15,284 bases of DNA from assembly GCA_964419225.1 (NCBI GenBank), contig CAYQPF010000118.1, forward strand, positions 1 to 15,284, read 5' to 3'. Positions 1 through 9,380 of the stretch are shown here, one piece after another; positions within the stretch are counted from its first letter, which is position 1; each line of letters opens with the position of its first letter. The DNA comes from CAYQPF01 sp964419225. GTDB lineage: Bacteria; Cloacimonadota; Cloacimonadia; Cloacimonadales; CAYQPF01. The notes under the pieces were generated by a model that saw only the letters and a program-made list of their open reading frames with translations, had not been told where the DNA came from and made no database searches. A program made the translations under genes and the position numbers.

Positions 1-732
1 TATACCGTAAATAAGAATACCAGTCGCTACAGCTGCATTCAGAGATTCAACTCCTGATGAAAGAGGAATAAATATTTTTTGAGCAGGAAGAGACAAAACT
101 TCCGGAGATACCCCCGTAGCTTCAGAACCTATTACCAAAATTATATTATGTTTGGTGATCTTTAATTTTTCCAAAGAAAGTGCATCTTTCAAAGATGTAA
201 CGAGAATCTGTGAGTCTGTATTTTTAAGTAGTTCATAATTTCTGTCAATTTCCCAGGGAAAGGAGAAAACCGTTCCCAGAGATGAACGAATCACTTTTTC
301 ATTGAACATGGAACAACAATCGGGTGTGAGAACTATCTTATCAACACCCAGAGCTCTTGCCGTCCGGGTTATGGTTCCCAGATTACCCGGATCCGAAATT
401 CCATCCAGATAAAGAATAAATTTGTTTTTTACAGTGGTCGGCAATTTTAACTTGATCACGGCAAAAACATCCTGAGGCTGCTTAGTATATGACAATCTGG
501 AGAGTTTTTTTTGCTCAGTTAAACTAATTATTGTCTGATAACCGGAAAATCTGCTGATCAATTCAGAGTTCTGTTTGTTGATTATAAGCTTGAGAATATG
601 ACATCCATCCTGCAGAACTTGTTCGATGAGTCTTACACCTTCTATCAGAACAGCATCATGATTCTCTTTGGCAGATTTCTTCAGATCAAGTAAATCTTTG
701 AATTCCGGATCAGACAAGCTTGGCAAAATCAT
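1..732 (-). CDS. TrmH/SpoU-family RNA 2'-O-ribose methyltransferase, 3' end outside window
   Basis: The minus strand is open from an ATG at 732 to the window edge (244 codons, no stop), so the C-terminus is missing; family members are about 260 residues, so little is lost. The start is supported by an AAGGAG ribosome binding site just upstream (about 740-745). Residues 1-95 look like the SpoU substrate-binding domain (LIEGVRLIEQVL at 29-40). Residues 105-244 are the knotted SPOUT methyltransferase domain with all three motifs: DPGNLGTITRTA (114-125, catalytic Arg123), VIGSEATGV (200-208) and IPLSSGVESLNAAVA (222-236). The family transfers a methyl group from S-adenosylmethionine to a ribose 2'-OH in rRNA or tRNA, in the cytoplasm. 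The rRNA (RlmB-like) and tRNA branches cannot be separated from this sequence, so no symbol is given. It is divergent from the operon at 992. Confidence 0.92.
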   Translation of the reverse strand, partial: MILPSLSDPEFKDLLDLKKSAKENHDAVLIEGVRLIEQVLQDGCHILKLIINKQNSELISRFSGYQTIISLTEQKKLSRLSYTKQPQDVFAVIKLKLPTTVKNKFILYLDGISDPGNLGTITRTARALGVDKIVLTPDCCSMFNEKVIRSSLGTVFSFPWEIDRNYELLKNTDSQILVTSLKDALSLEKLKITKHNIILVIGSEATGVSPEVLSLPAQKIFIPLSSGVESLNAAVATGILIYGI

Positions 733-991
733 CAAAATTCTCCTTCTTTCTACATATCAGTAGAATATAGGTCAAAATTGTCGAAATCAGATTTTCTTCA
801 AGTTAATTTTTATAAAAGGCACTAAAAGGCGGATAATTCGGGGAAAACAGGTTGTTGTAGGGGAGTTCTTAGAGGATAAAAAAGGAGGAGACAGATTTGC
901 AGGTGTAATCTTTCTTTACAGTTCAAAAACAAAGTTGACAAATTTTATATAATAAATAGTCTAAGTTTAAAGAGTAAATGGTGAGGTAAAC
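733..991. promoter_or_regulatory. Divergent intergenic region with a possible sigma-54 promoter and the RBS of the operon
   Basis: This 259-base spacer separates the methyltransferase (minus) from the signalling operon (plus). On plus, GG at 887-888, ten bases, then GC at 899-900 within TTTGCA gives the minimal -24/-12 spacing of a sigma-54 promoter. The -12 box is good but the -24 box matches only in GG. A TTGACA hexamer lies at 935-940 without a well-placed -10 box. GTGAGG at 981-986 is a reasonable ribosome binding site for the ATG at 992. No small gene was found. Confidence 0.3.
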
Positions 992-3900
992 ATGCAGGAG
1001 ACCATAAATTCAGCATTTTCCCAGTTCATAGCGACGAAACAGGATATTATTGATAATATCGTAAATAATGTTAACAGTTCCACGAGTCAGTTGATAGAGA
1101 TATTGGGGCAATCCGGGACGGGAAAATCATTTATATTTAAGAAGCTCGCACAAAGTCTGGAAAATAGAGGATTAACTTTTTGCAGATTTGTTCCCCGTAA
1201 TTTTTCTTTTAATCATTTGAAAGATATTCTCATGTTTATTAGTGTGATCACGGAGGAAGATTTTTCAGATATTGTAAGTAAAGCTCAGGGCTTGAAGCTT
1301 GAAAATAGGTATGACTTTTTTTATTTTTTGACTGAGACCCTAAATCGTGACAAAAAGTTTAAACCAAACATTGTACTGATAGACAACGGTTATTTGATAG
1401 ATGAATATACCCGGGATTTTATCCAGTATTTAGTGCAATATGCTGCGGAATCCGGAATGCATTTTGTTGTATTTACTACTCGGGAGTTATTTATTTTTTC
1501 CCAGAAGGTTTATCTGGAATACCTTTCATCAGATAATATCAGACAAGTTTTACAGGAAATTATTGATACAAAAGAAGAAACATTTATAGCGGAAAGCGAA
1601 ATATTGCGTAATATTACGGGTGGAAATATCTACATGTTAGAGTATATTATTAAAGAATTAATTCCCACCAATACAATTTCAAAGCTAGATCTGAGTAATT
1701 ATCTGGACAAAAAGATTGATGTAGAAGCTATTTATCAGTCACGACTGAGTAAGTTATCAGAATCTCAGTTGGAAACTTTGGAGTACATCTATTTATTAGA
1801 CGGATACGCTGATGAGGAGCATTTAAACAAAGTACTGAAACATCAAAAAGAGATCAGTTTGAAAGAAATGATTTCCTTTTTAAAAGAAGCAGGATTTATT
1901 TCAAGCCATGACAAAGGTTATTACTTAAGAAAAGTAGTACCATTTCAGAATTATTTTATGCAGAAAAATGCTCAGGAAAAGAAAAAGCAACTAGCTCAAA
2001 CCGCTAAATTACTCCAAAGTGAAAATGTTTTTGGAAATCATATTTTGAAATATTATATTGAATTAAATGAGTATCTTCCAACTTTAGTTCAGGATAGTTT
2101 GGTGTTTTTAACTGACATCAATGATCATGAAGCACAGATTAACCTGTTAAGCTTTTGTTTGGAACATACTTCTGACCCGATTAAACAGATATCTTTTTTA
2201 ACCAAATTAGGTATAACAAACAAAAGATTTAAGCGTTTGGAAGTAGCAGCAGAGAATTTCCGTCAGGCTTTAAGATTATGTACAGCCAATAATCAGCCGG
2301 CAGAGGAAGTTGTCTATTGTTTGTCAGAGTGCTTATATGCCATGAATTCTTCAGCTTATGCTCTGGAAGTTATCAAAAAATTCTCCCCGGCTACGATAGA
2401 TATATTTTGGAAATGTAAATTATATTTATTAAAAGCCGAGATTTTAATGGAAACAGAGGAATTTCATGAAGCAATAATCTATATTGACGATGCATTCCAG
2501 GAAGCAAATCAAATAGATGATAAGCAGAAAAGATATTACTTACAGGCAGAATCAAAAAAAATAAAAGGCAAAATCTACTATTTTAATAATCAATGGGAAA
2601 AGTCTGAAATAACCTTCCGAGAAGCAGAATCTTTATACAAAATCATTGGATATTTGGCAGGTATGGCTGCTGTATTTAATAATATCGGTGTACTGAAAAT
2701 GTTCCAGGGTGATTGGAGTAGCACAGAACAGTTATATTTAGCGAGTTTGGAATTGGAAAAACAACGCTACTGCCTTGATGGAATATCCATTTGCTACAAT
2801 AATCTGGGAGGCTTGTCGGATGATCAGGGTGATTATAAAAAATCACTTTACTATTTGAATGAAGCTCTAAAAATCCAGAAATTGTTGAGTGAAAGATATA
2901 ATATCAGTAATTGTTACAACAATATCGGCGTAACCTGTATGGACAATGGAGAATTTGAAAAGGCCGCCGAAGCTTTTGAAAAATCACTTTCAACTGCTAT
3001 GAGCTTTAACTTATACAAGAATGTTATCGCCAGTTTGAATAATTTGGGTGGCTTGTATTTCAAATCTGGCAATTGGTCCAAAGCTAAAGAATATTATGAA
3101 AGTTCAATTGAAAAATCGAATGAGAATAATTTTATGGAAGGCTTACTTCGTTCATACAATAATTTGGGCGAATTGTATGAAAAAAGAGGTGAATATACTC
3201 TGGCTTACAATCTTTATTTCAAGGGTCAGGAAATTGTACCTTTGATTAATGATGACTATGTTAAAGCAGAATTATATGGTAATTTAGGCAGTGTTTTAAC
3301 GCACCTGCACAGTTTTGGGGAGGCTTATGCATACTTAGTAGAAAGTTTTGATTTTTTTAAATCTTTAAATGCCAAAGAAAAAATAATTGAGTGCTGCCAG
3401 AAACAAGCTTTCTATTTCATTCAAACCAGAAATTACGAAAGTGCTGATTATTACCTCAATCTGGCAAACAAAACTGCTAAAGAACTGAACAACCGCTTTG
3501 AATTAGGCAAAATCCTGCTTTTACGTGCTCAGCTGGAGAAAAAAGATAAAGATAAAGCTAAAAAAATCCTGGAAGAAACTATTCAAATATTTTTAGAAAC
3601 CAAAAATCATTTTGAGTTGGCTCTTACTAATTACGAATATGCAGCTTTGCTGAATGAGACTGAAGACTGGGAACAGGCTTTACAAATCCTGAACAATAAC
3701 CGTAAGATCATTCAAAAATATGGAGCTATTAAATTCCTCGAACAGAATGATACCCTGATTCAAAAAATAAGTAAAGATCATGCAATTGAACTTAAAGAAT
3801 CGAAGAGTCAGGAAAATCTTTTTAATAAATTCTATGAAATTACGGCCCAGATCAACTCCTTTACTGATTTCGATCTTCTGCTGGAAAGTTCCTTAAACAG

Positions 3901-5272
3901 CATGATCGATCTGTCTGAGGCAGACGGCGGTATGCTTTGTCTATATAATTCCCGATCATTACCAGATTCCTGGGAATACAAAATCTTCAACCATTTCAGC
4001 ATGGATGATAAAGACTACGATTCTCTGATGGATCTTATCCAGACTTCTTTCAAGGAAAACAAGGGTTATAATTACAAACAACCCCATTTTGCCCCGCATT
4101 ATAATGATATTATTACTCTTACCCTGGCTATCAGAAATAAAATTCAGGGTGTGATCCTTCTTTTCAGTAAGCATGGATCGCATTATTTCTCTGATAAACT
4201 TTATAATCTTCTGAGTGCCCTGTGTAATCAGATCGTGGTTATTATCGAAAATATCAGACACAGTAATCTGGAAAAATCCCACGCCATTATCAGAGAAGAA
4301 TTAAACACCTCCAGTGTCTTTACCAATATTGTGGGTAAGAATAAAAAGATGATCGATATCTTTGAATTGATCGAGAAAATTAAAGATACCCCTACTTCTG
4401 TATTATTGGAAGGACCCAGTGGAACCGGTAAAGAACTGATCGCCCGGGCCATTCACTACAATAGTAACCGGCGTAACAAGAAGTTTGTGGCCCAATACTG
4501 TGGAGCTCTGCCTGAAACTTTACTGGAAAGTGAACTTTTCGGACACGTTAAAGGCTCTTTTACAGGAGCTGCTTATGACAAAAAAGGTCTCTTTGAGATA
4601 GCAGATGGTGGGACATTCTTTCTGGATGAAATCGCTGATATCAGTTTATCTACTCAGGCCAAATTATTAAGATTTCTCCAGGAAGGCGAGATTAAGAGAG
4701 TCGGTTCGACCAAAACAGAAACCGTCGATGTCCGCGTTGTATGTGCGACCAATGTCTCCCTGAGTGAAAAAGTCAAGAAAGGTGAATTCCGCTTAGACTT
4801 ATACTATAGATTAAATGTAATTAGAATAGATGTGCCCTCATTAAAGGAAAGAAAATCAGATATTCCTTTACTGGCCATCCATTTTCTGGATAAATACAAC
4901 AAAAAAATGAATAAACGGGTCATTGGGATCACAGATGAAGCCATGAAATACTTGCTAAAATGTGATTGGCCAGGCAATATCAGACATTTAGAGAATGAAA
5001 TTGAAAGAGCCGTTACTTTGGCTGAACCTGATTCTTTCATCAGACCTTCTGATCTGTCAGAAGAAATCTTTAAATATGATGAGCATACCGAAACAATTAA
5101 TCTGCTCCAAAAACTGACCTTGAAAGAGGCTGTTGATAACCTGGAAAAACAAATGATCCAAAGAGTTTTGGATGATCGAAATTGGAATCAAACGACTGCT
5201 TCCAAAGATTTGGGTCTGAGCAGACAAGGTTTGATCAAGAAAATGAAGAGGTATAATTTAGAAAACAATTAG
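992..5272 (+). CDS. Sigma-54-dependent activator: P-loop NTPase, TPR array, GAF, AAA+ and Fis-type HTH
   Basis: This 1426-residue cytoplasmic activator opens the operon. Residues 1-330 form a P-loop NTPase with Walker A GQSGTGKS (39-46) and Walker B IVLID (127-131). Residues about 400-900 are TPRs; six have a recurring NN(I/L)G core near 562, 603, 643, 682, 722 and 762, about 40 residues apart. A GAF-like domain covers about 940-1090. The sigma-54 interaction AAA+ domain follows, with Walker A GPSGTGKE (1141-1148), the sigma-contact loop as GSFTGA (1188-1193) instead of GAFTGA, and Walker B DEIAD (1212-1216). A Fis-type HTH ends the protein (NWNQTTASKDLGLSRQ). By family knowledge it remodels RpoN-holoenzyme at -24/-12 promoters using ATP. 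There is no receiver domain, so activation is probably by ligand or protein binding rather than phosphorylation (inference). The NTPase-TPR front recalls MalT/LAL-type regulators, which carry a different output domain. Confidence 0.9.
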   Translation: MQETINSAFSQFIATKQDIIDNIVNNVNSSTSQLIEILGQSGTGKSFIFKKLAQSLENRGLTFCRFVPRNFSFNHLKDILMFISVITEEDFSDIVSKAQGLKLENRYDFFYFLTETLNRDKKFKPNIVLIDNGYLIDEYTRDFIQYLVQYAAESGMHFVVFTTRELFIFSQKVYLEYLSSDNIRQVLQEIIDTKEETFIAESEILRNITGGNIYMLEYIIKELIPTNTISKLDLSNYLDKKIDVEAIYQSRLSKLSESQLETLEYIYLLDGYADEEHLNKVLKHQKEISLKEMISFLKEAGFISSHDKGYYLRKVVPFQNYFMQKNAQEKKKQLAQTAKLLQSENVFGNHILKYYIELNEYLPTLVQDSLVFLTDINDHEAQINLLSFCLEHTSDPIKQISFLTKLGITNKRFKRLEVAAENFRQALRLCTANNQPAEEVVYCLSECLYAMNSSAYALEVIKKFSPATIDIFWKCKLYLLKAEILMETEEFHEAIIYIDDAFQEANQIDDKQKRYYLQAESKKIKGKIYYFNNQWEKSEITFREAESLYKIIGYLAGMAAVFNNIGVLKMFQGDWSSTEQLYLASLELEKQRYCLDGISICYNNLGGLSDDQGDYKKSLYYLNEALKIQKLLSERYNISNCYNNIGVTCMDNGEFEKAAEAFEKSLSTAMSFNLYKNVIASLNNLGGLYFKSGNWSKAKEYYESSIEKSNENNFMEGLLRSYNNLGELYEKRGEYTLAYNLYFKGQEIVPLINDDYVKAELYGNLGSVLTHLHSFGEAYAYLVESFDFFKSLNAKEKIIECCQKQAFYFIQTRNYESADYYLNLANKTAKELNNRFELGKILLLRAQLEKKDKDKAKKILEETIQIFLETKNHFELALTNYEYAALLNETEDWEQALQILNNNRKIIQKYGAIKFLEQNDTLIQKISKDHAIELKESKSQENLFNKFYEITAQINSFTDFDLLLESSLNSMIDLSEADGGMLCLYNSRSLPDSWEYKIFNHFSMDDKDYDSLMDLIQTSFKENKGYNYKQPHFAPHYNDIITLTLAIRNKIQGVILLFSKHGSHYFSDKLYNLLSALCNQIVVIIENIRHSNLEKSHAIIREELNTSSVFTNIVGKNKKMIDIFELIEKIKDTPTSVLLEGPSGTGKELIARAIHYNSNRRNKKFVAQYCGALPETLLESELFGHVKGSFTGAAYDKKGLFEIADGGTFFLDEIADISLSTQAKLLRFLQEGEIKRVGSTKTETVDVRVVCATNVSLSEKVKKGEFRLDLYYRLNVIRIDVPSLKERKSDIPLLAIHFLDKYNKKMNKRVIGITDEAMKYLLKCDWPGNIRHLENEIERAVTLAEPDSFIRPSDLSEEIFKYDEHTETINLLQKLTLKEAVDNLEKQMIQRVLDDRNWNQTTASKDLGLSRQGLIKKMKRYNLENN

Positions 5273-5280
5273 TGGGGTTT

Positions 5281-7818
5281 ATGGAAAAGGATTCGATTAA
5301 CAGTATTTTTGAAAAAATCTTGATTAAGGAAGATCTGTACTATTCAACATTTTTTGAATGCTCCTTACCTATTTTGATCATTGAATACGATTCTCTGGGT
5401 TTAGTGGACATAAACAGAGCTGCTCAGGCATTTTTTGTTTTTACTCCTGATAAAGTTAACAAAACTACAGTCTTTGATCTGCTTCCGGATTGTGCTCAGG
5501 AACTTGCCTATGAACTCGAAGAATTTAAAAAGACTCACTCCAGACTTTTTACTTTTAAACATTTAACTGCACAGGCTGCTGAAAAGGATGTTGAAGCTCT
5601 GACCTATTCCTTTATTATCAATGGCAAAGCATATATCGCAATGATCATTCAGGATATTACTGTAAAAAAGAGTATCGAGCATCATCTTTCTAAAATCAAT
5701 GAAGTCGAAAGAATTCTATCTAATGTTTCCCATCATTTTATAACCCTTAATCCGGATGAATTAATCAACTCTATACAGGATACCTTATGTATTATCGGCA
5801 ATCTTCTTAAGGTTGAAACATGTTTTATTCTTTTCTTAAAGGATGAACACAAACTTCAGGATGAAAAATACATCTGGAAGCAGGATAACACAAATCCGGA
5901 TTTAATGGAATTGAACAGCACAGATATTAAGGAATTACCTTGGGCTTTTAATCACCTATCCAGATTTCTGCCTATTAAAATTGATAATATTGACGAACTG
6001 CCTTCGGAAGCCTTCAGAGAAAAAGCGTTCTTCTCTCATTTTGGAGTTAAATCTACTCTGATTATACCCGTAAAAAGAAAATCCAACAGCCTGGCTTTGA
6101 TGGGTGTTTTCCGTAAAGAAGAAGCTCTGCCCTGGAATAGCGAAGATGTCTTCATCATGGGAATCGTCAGCTCTGTTCTGATCAATGCCCTGGACAGAAA
6201 AATTGTTATCCGGCAACTCCGTGAAAGTGAAGAAAAATACAGAAATCTAGTTGAAGATATGCCCAACCTTATCTGCCGTTTCTCACCTGACCTAATTCTG
6301 ACCTATGTTAATAATGCCTACTGTGAATACTTTCATCAGACTGCTGAAGAACTTATCGGCTCTTCTCTTCTGGACCACATACCTGTGGATGAACAACAGA
6401 AGCTGAAATTCTATTTCAGAAATTTCTCTGTTAAAAATCCTATCAGCTATACTATTCATAAAACTATTAAAAATCACTCCACCATAGCCTGGCAACGCTG
6501 GTCTGACAGAGCTTTTTTCAATGATGCCGGAGAAATAACAGAGTTTCAATCCATTGGCGACGATATTACAGAACAAAAAGAACTAGAAATCCAATTAAGG
6601 GATAATCAGCAAAAATTGAGTGAAAGCATTAGAAATCAAATTTTGCTGTCGAAAGTTTCCTCTTTTCTCATTCAGAAAAAAGATTTGGATAGTTCTCTTA
6701 AACAAATGCCGGCCCTTCTCGCTGAGTCAATTCAAATTGACCAAATCTGCCTGTGGCAGTTCCCTGATTATTACCAAAGAGACCTCACTAACTGCTGTTC
6801 TTTTTGCGGGTCTGTAGAACAAAGATTTGATGAAATAGTGCAGCAAATCAACAAGGGTATCCGGGTTATTTCCGGTAATGCGAATTCAACCGGGGACCTG
6901 TACTACGTTGATCAGTTGGTGGATCATGCTTTCATCATGTTTCCTTTAAGATTAATGGGGAAAATAGTTGGTTTTATCAATTTTGCCAAACTGGAAGAGC
7001 ATGTCTGGACAGATATTGAAATTCACTTCATAACCTCTGTTTTCAATCTGATGCAAATCAATTTCGAGAAAGAACATCACTTGAAAGAGAGTTCCAAATA
7101 TGAAACAATCGCCGCGAATTCATCCCATATGGCGACTCTGGGTCAAATTTCAGCATCTATCTCTCATGAAATAAATCAGCCATTAAATGCCATAAATCTA
7201 ACGGTCAGCGGTATGCTGTTCTGGCTGGAAGAAAAACCGGAATATGTCATGGAGAATTTGAAAACTCAACTTAATTCCGTATCCAGTCAGGTGAACAGAA
7301 TCAACAATACAATCCAGAATTTGCGAACTCTTATCCGCAAAGAACCTCATACATTCACCGAAAAAGTAAACTTGAATTATGGTATTGAAAGAGCTCTGGA
7401 ATTAATCGGCACTCAGATCATGAATCATAGAATTGATTTAATCAAGGATTTTCAGTCTGATATCGGTTTGTTCCTGGGAAGTACTTCCAGTATAGAACAG
7501 GTGGTTATCAATCTTCTCGTTAATGCTATTCAGGCTTTGGATGAAGTTGAAATCAAGGAAAGGATTATTACGATCAGAACCAGGGAAGTAAATTTCCTGA
7601 TTTGTCTGGAAATTGAAAATAATGGCCCATCCATCAAAGAAGATTATTTGGATAATCTGTTCAATCCATTGTTTACAACCAAAGCATCCACAAAAAACAT
7701 GGGTTTGGGCTTGTCCATCTGTAAAACAATTGTCCAGGCGATGAACGGTAAAATTGAAGTCCAGAACCTTAAACCTGAAGGTGTAAAATTCTCGATTTAC
7801 TTCAATATTCTGGAGTAA
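5281..7818 (+). CDS. Cytoplasmic PAS-GAF-PAS-GAF sensor histidine kinase
   Basis: This second gene encodes 845 residues from the ATG at 5281. A GTG at 5272, overlapping the previous stop codon by one base, would add three residues; the ATG is preferred because GGGG lies just before it. Domains in order: PAS (about 20-125), GAF (145-305), PAS (316-436, ending DDITEQKEL), GAF (456-597), HisKA (617-690) and HATPase_c (735-845). The phosphoacceptor is His629 in SHEINQPL. The N box holds Asn744/748 (INLLVNAI) and the G2 box is MGLGLSI (807-813). The G1 box reads NNGPSI (780-785) where DNGxGI is usual. No membrane segment is visible, so it should sense a cytoplasmic signal. It autophosphorylates and should pass the phosphate to the regulator encoded one base downstream (inference from adjacency). 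Confidence 0.92.
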   Translation: MEKDSINSIFEKILIKEDLYYSTFFECSLPILIIEYDSLGLVDINRAAQAFFVFTPDKVNKTTVFDLLPDCAQELAYELEEFKKTHSRLFTFKHLTAQAAEKDVEALTYSFIINGKAYIAMIIQDITVKKSIEHHLSKINEVERILSNVSHHFITLNPDELINSIQDTLCIIGNLLKVETCFILFLKDEHKLQDEKYIWKQDNTNPDLMELNSTDIKELPWAFNHLSRFLPIKIDNIDELPSEAFREKAFFSHFGVKSTLIIPVKRKSNSLALMGVFRKEEALPWNSEDVFIMGIVSSVLINALDRKIVIRQLRESEEKYRNLVEDMPNLICRFSPDLILTYVNNAYCEYFHQTAEELIGSSLLDHIPVDEQQKLKFYFRNFSVKNPISYTIHKTIKNHSTIAWQRWSDRAFFNDAGEITEFQSIGDDITEQKELEIQLRDNQQKLSESIRNQILLSKVSSFLIQKKDLDSSLKQMPALLAESIQIDQICLWQFPDYYQRDLTNCCSFCGSVEQRFDEIVQQINKGIRVISGNANSTGDLYYVDQLVDHAFIMFPLRLMGKIVGFINFAKLEEHVWTDIEIHFITSVFNLMQINFEKEHHLKESSKYETIAANSSHMATLGQISASISHEINQPLNAINLTVSGMLFWLEEKPEYVMENLKTQLNSVSSQVNRINNTIQNLRTLIRKEPHTFTEKVNLNYGIERALELIGTQIMNHRIDLIKDFQSDIGLFLGSTSSIEQVVINLLVNAIQALDEVEIKERIITIRTREVNFLICLEIENNGPSIKEDYLDNLFNPLFTTKASTKNMGLGLSICKTIVQAMNGKIEVQNLKPEGVKFSIYFNILE

Positions 7819-7819
7819 T

Positions 7820-9271
7820 ATGAATATCTTAGTCATAGATGATGAACAAAGTATCAGAGATTCTCTCGCGGTTATCCTAAATCCCCTGCCACATCAGATC
7901 TTCACGGTTGGGAATTGTACTCAGGGCTGGCAAATCATCAAAAAGAATCAGATCCACCTGATCTTTTGTGATTATCGTATGCCGGAAAAAGACGGTCTGA
8001 CTTTTCTCCGCGAACTCAAAGCTGATCCACTCTATGCTGAAATTGTCTTTATCATGTTCACAGGGTATGGTGATATTAAAACCTCAGTGACTGCACTTAA
8101 ATCTGGTGCTTTTGATTACCTGCTCAAGCCTATCGAATTTGAAGAACTTCTTTTTCATATCAATAGAGCCCAACAATTTATCGTTCTAAAAGACCAGAAT
8201 CAAATCCTGGAAAACTGTGTGAATGAGAAAATTGAACAGGCTACCCTGGATATCCGGAATGAATATACTCATCTAAAACAGGATTATCTCAAAAGTGTAG
8301 GACTTTCTGATGTTGGTCTGTTTTCCTTTTCCTTACAGGATGTTTATGAAACAGCTGCAAAGCTACATAAACAACCAGATATCCCAGTGCTGATTGAAGG
8401 TGAAACCGGAGTTGGTAAAGAAGTCCTCGCCAAATACATTCACTATCTCGATCTGGATAACACAACCCCCTTTATTGCCCTTAACTGCTCTGCAATCGTA
8501 CCTACTCTTTTTGAAAGCGAGTTGTTCGGCTATGCACCGGGATCTTTCACCGGTGGAAACCGTCTGGGTCAAAAAGGTAAAATTGAATTAGCCCATGGCG
8601 GTACTATTCTTCTGGATGAAATAACAGAATTACCTTTGAATATGCAGGCAAAACTGCTCAGAGTCATTCAGGAAAGAGAGTTTTATCCTATTGGCGGTCT
8701 CAAAAAAGTGCTCACAAAAGTAAGATTCATTTGTACTACCAATGAGGATATTCAAACCAAAGTACAAAATGGTCTTTTCCGTCAGGATTTGTTCTACAGG
8801 CTCAATGTCGGGCATCTCAAGATTACTCCCCTTCGGGAAAGAACAGGCGATATCCTGCCTCTGATTAAATATTTTCTCGGTATTCTGCAAAAAGAAAGAA
8901 AGACCACCTTCACCGATATCAGCAGTGATGCTCTGCAAATTCTGCATGAATATGCTTTCCCTGGTAACATTAGAGAATTGAAAAGCACTGTCGAAAGAAT
9001 CTCATTACTCTCTTCAGATTCTATTATTACTCCCAAACATCTCTCATATTTAAGCAAAGGTGTGGTGCAAAATTCAGACTCTTCTTTGCTCTCGCAGGAG
9101 AATATTATCAATATGCTGCTGGAAATGCATAGTTCCTGTGATCTGGAAAACTTGAATTTAAATATTGTTCAGGCTGCTCTCAAAAAGAATAATAACAATA
9201 AATCTCTGACCGCCAGGTTTCTGGGTCTAACCCGAAATCAACTCTATACCTTTCTGGAAAAAATAAAGTAA
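7820..9271 (+). CDS. NtrC-family response regulator (REC, sigma-54 AAA+, HTH)
   Basis: This 483-residue gene starts one base after the kinase stop codon, with GGAG in the kinase tail as its ribosome binding site, so the two are translationally close. The receiver domain (1-115) has a complete active site: Asp7/Asp8, phosphoacceptor Asp51 (CDYRMP), Thr81 and Lys103. A coiled linker leads to the AAA+ domain (about 165-395) with Walker A GETGVGKE (194-201) and Walker B LLDEITEL. The sigma-54 contact loop reads GSFTGG (241-246), differing from GAFTGA at two positions. A Fis-type HTH (KSLTARFLGLTRNQLYTFL) ends the protein. Phosphorylation by the neighbouring kinase should promote oligomerisation and ATP-driven opening of sigma-54 promoters (family knowledge). 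The departure at the last loop residue could change sigma-54 contact. Target genes are not evident here. Confidence 0.93.
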   Translation: MNILVIDDEQSIRDSLAVILNPLPHQIFTVGNCTQGWQIIKKNQIHLIFCDYRMPEKDGLTFLRELKADPLYAEIVFIMFTGYGDIKTSVTALKSGAFDYLLKPIEFEELLFHINRAQQFIVLKDQNQILENCVNEKIEQATLDIRNEYTHLKQDYLKSVGLSDVGLFSFSLQDVYETAAKLHKQPDIPVLIEGETGVGKEVLAKYIHYLDLDNTTPFIALNCSAIVPTLFESELFGYAPGSFTGGNRLGQKGKIELAHGGTILLDEITELPLNMQAKLLRVIQEREFYPIGGLKKVLTKVRFICTTNEDIQTKVQNGLFRQDLFYRLNVGHLKITPLRERTGDILPLIKYFLGILQKERKTTFTDISSDALQILHEYAFPGNIRELKSTVERISLLSSDSIITPKHLSYLSKGVVQNSDSSLLSQENIINMLLEMHSSCDLENLNLNIVQAALKKNNNNKSLTARFLGLTRNQLYTFLEKIK

Positions 9272-9304
9272 GATACGAGATTTTCTATGTCAATTTCTCA
9301 ATAG

Positions 9305-9324
9305 ACTCGGCATTTATGCCGGGT
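9305..9324. terminator. Hairpin in the convergent spacer, possible terminator
   Basis: ACTCGGCA (9305-9312) pairs with TGCCGGGT (9317-9324) across a TTTA loop: eight pairs including one wobble. It lies between the convergent operon (stop at 9271) and the glycosyltransferase gene (stop at 9396). No clear T-run follows on either strand, so it may be a structural palindrome rather than a true intrinsic terminator. Confidence 0.4.
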
Positions 9325-9380
9325 ATAAATAAACAAAAACCACAGTCTCACGGGCTTTAACCCAATATTATGTATTTTGT

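Noticed and set aside
817..832. GGCACTAAAAGGCGG as a -24/-12 promoter.
   Set aside because: GG-to-GC spacing is nine, not ten, and there is no TTGC.
935..953. TTGACA (935-940) with TATAAT (948-953) as a sigma-70 promoter.
   Set aside because: Only seven bases separate them, far short of about 17.
3959..4452. Minus-strand open frames inside the first activator gene.
   Set aside because: They lie opposite well-conserved GAF and AAA+ coding sequence and show no recognisable domains.
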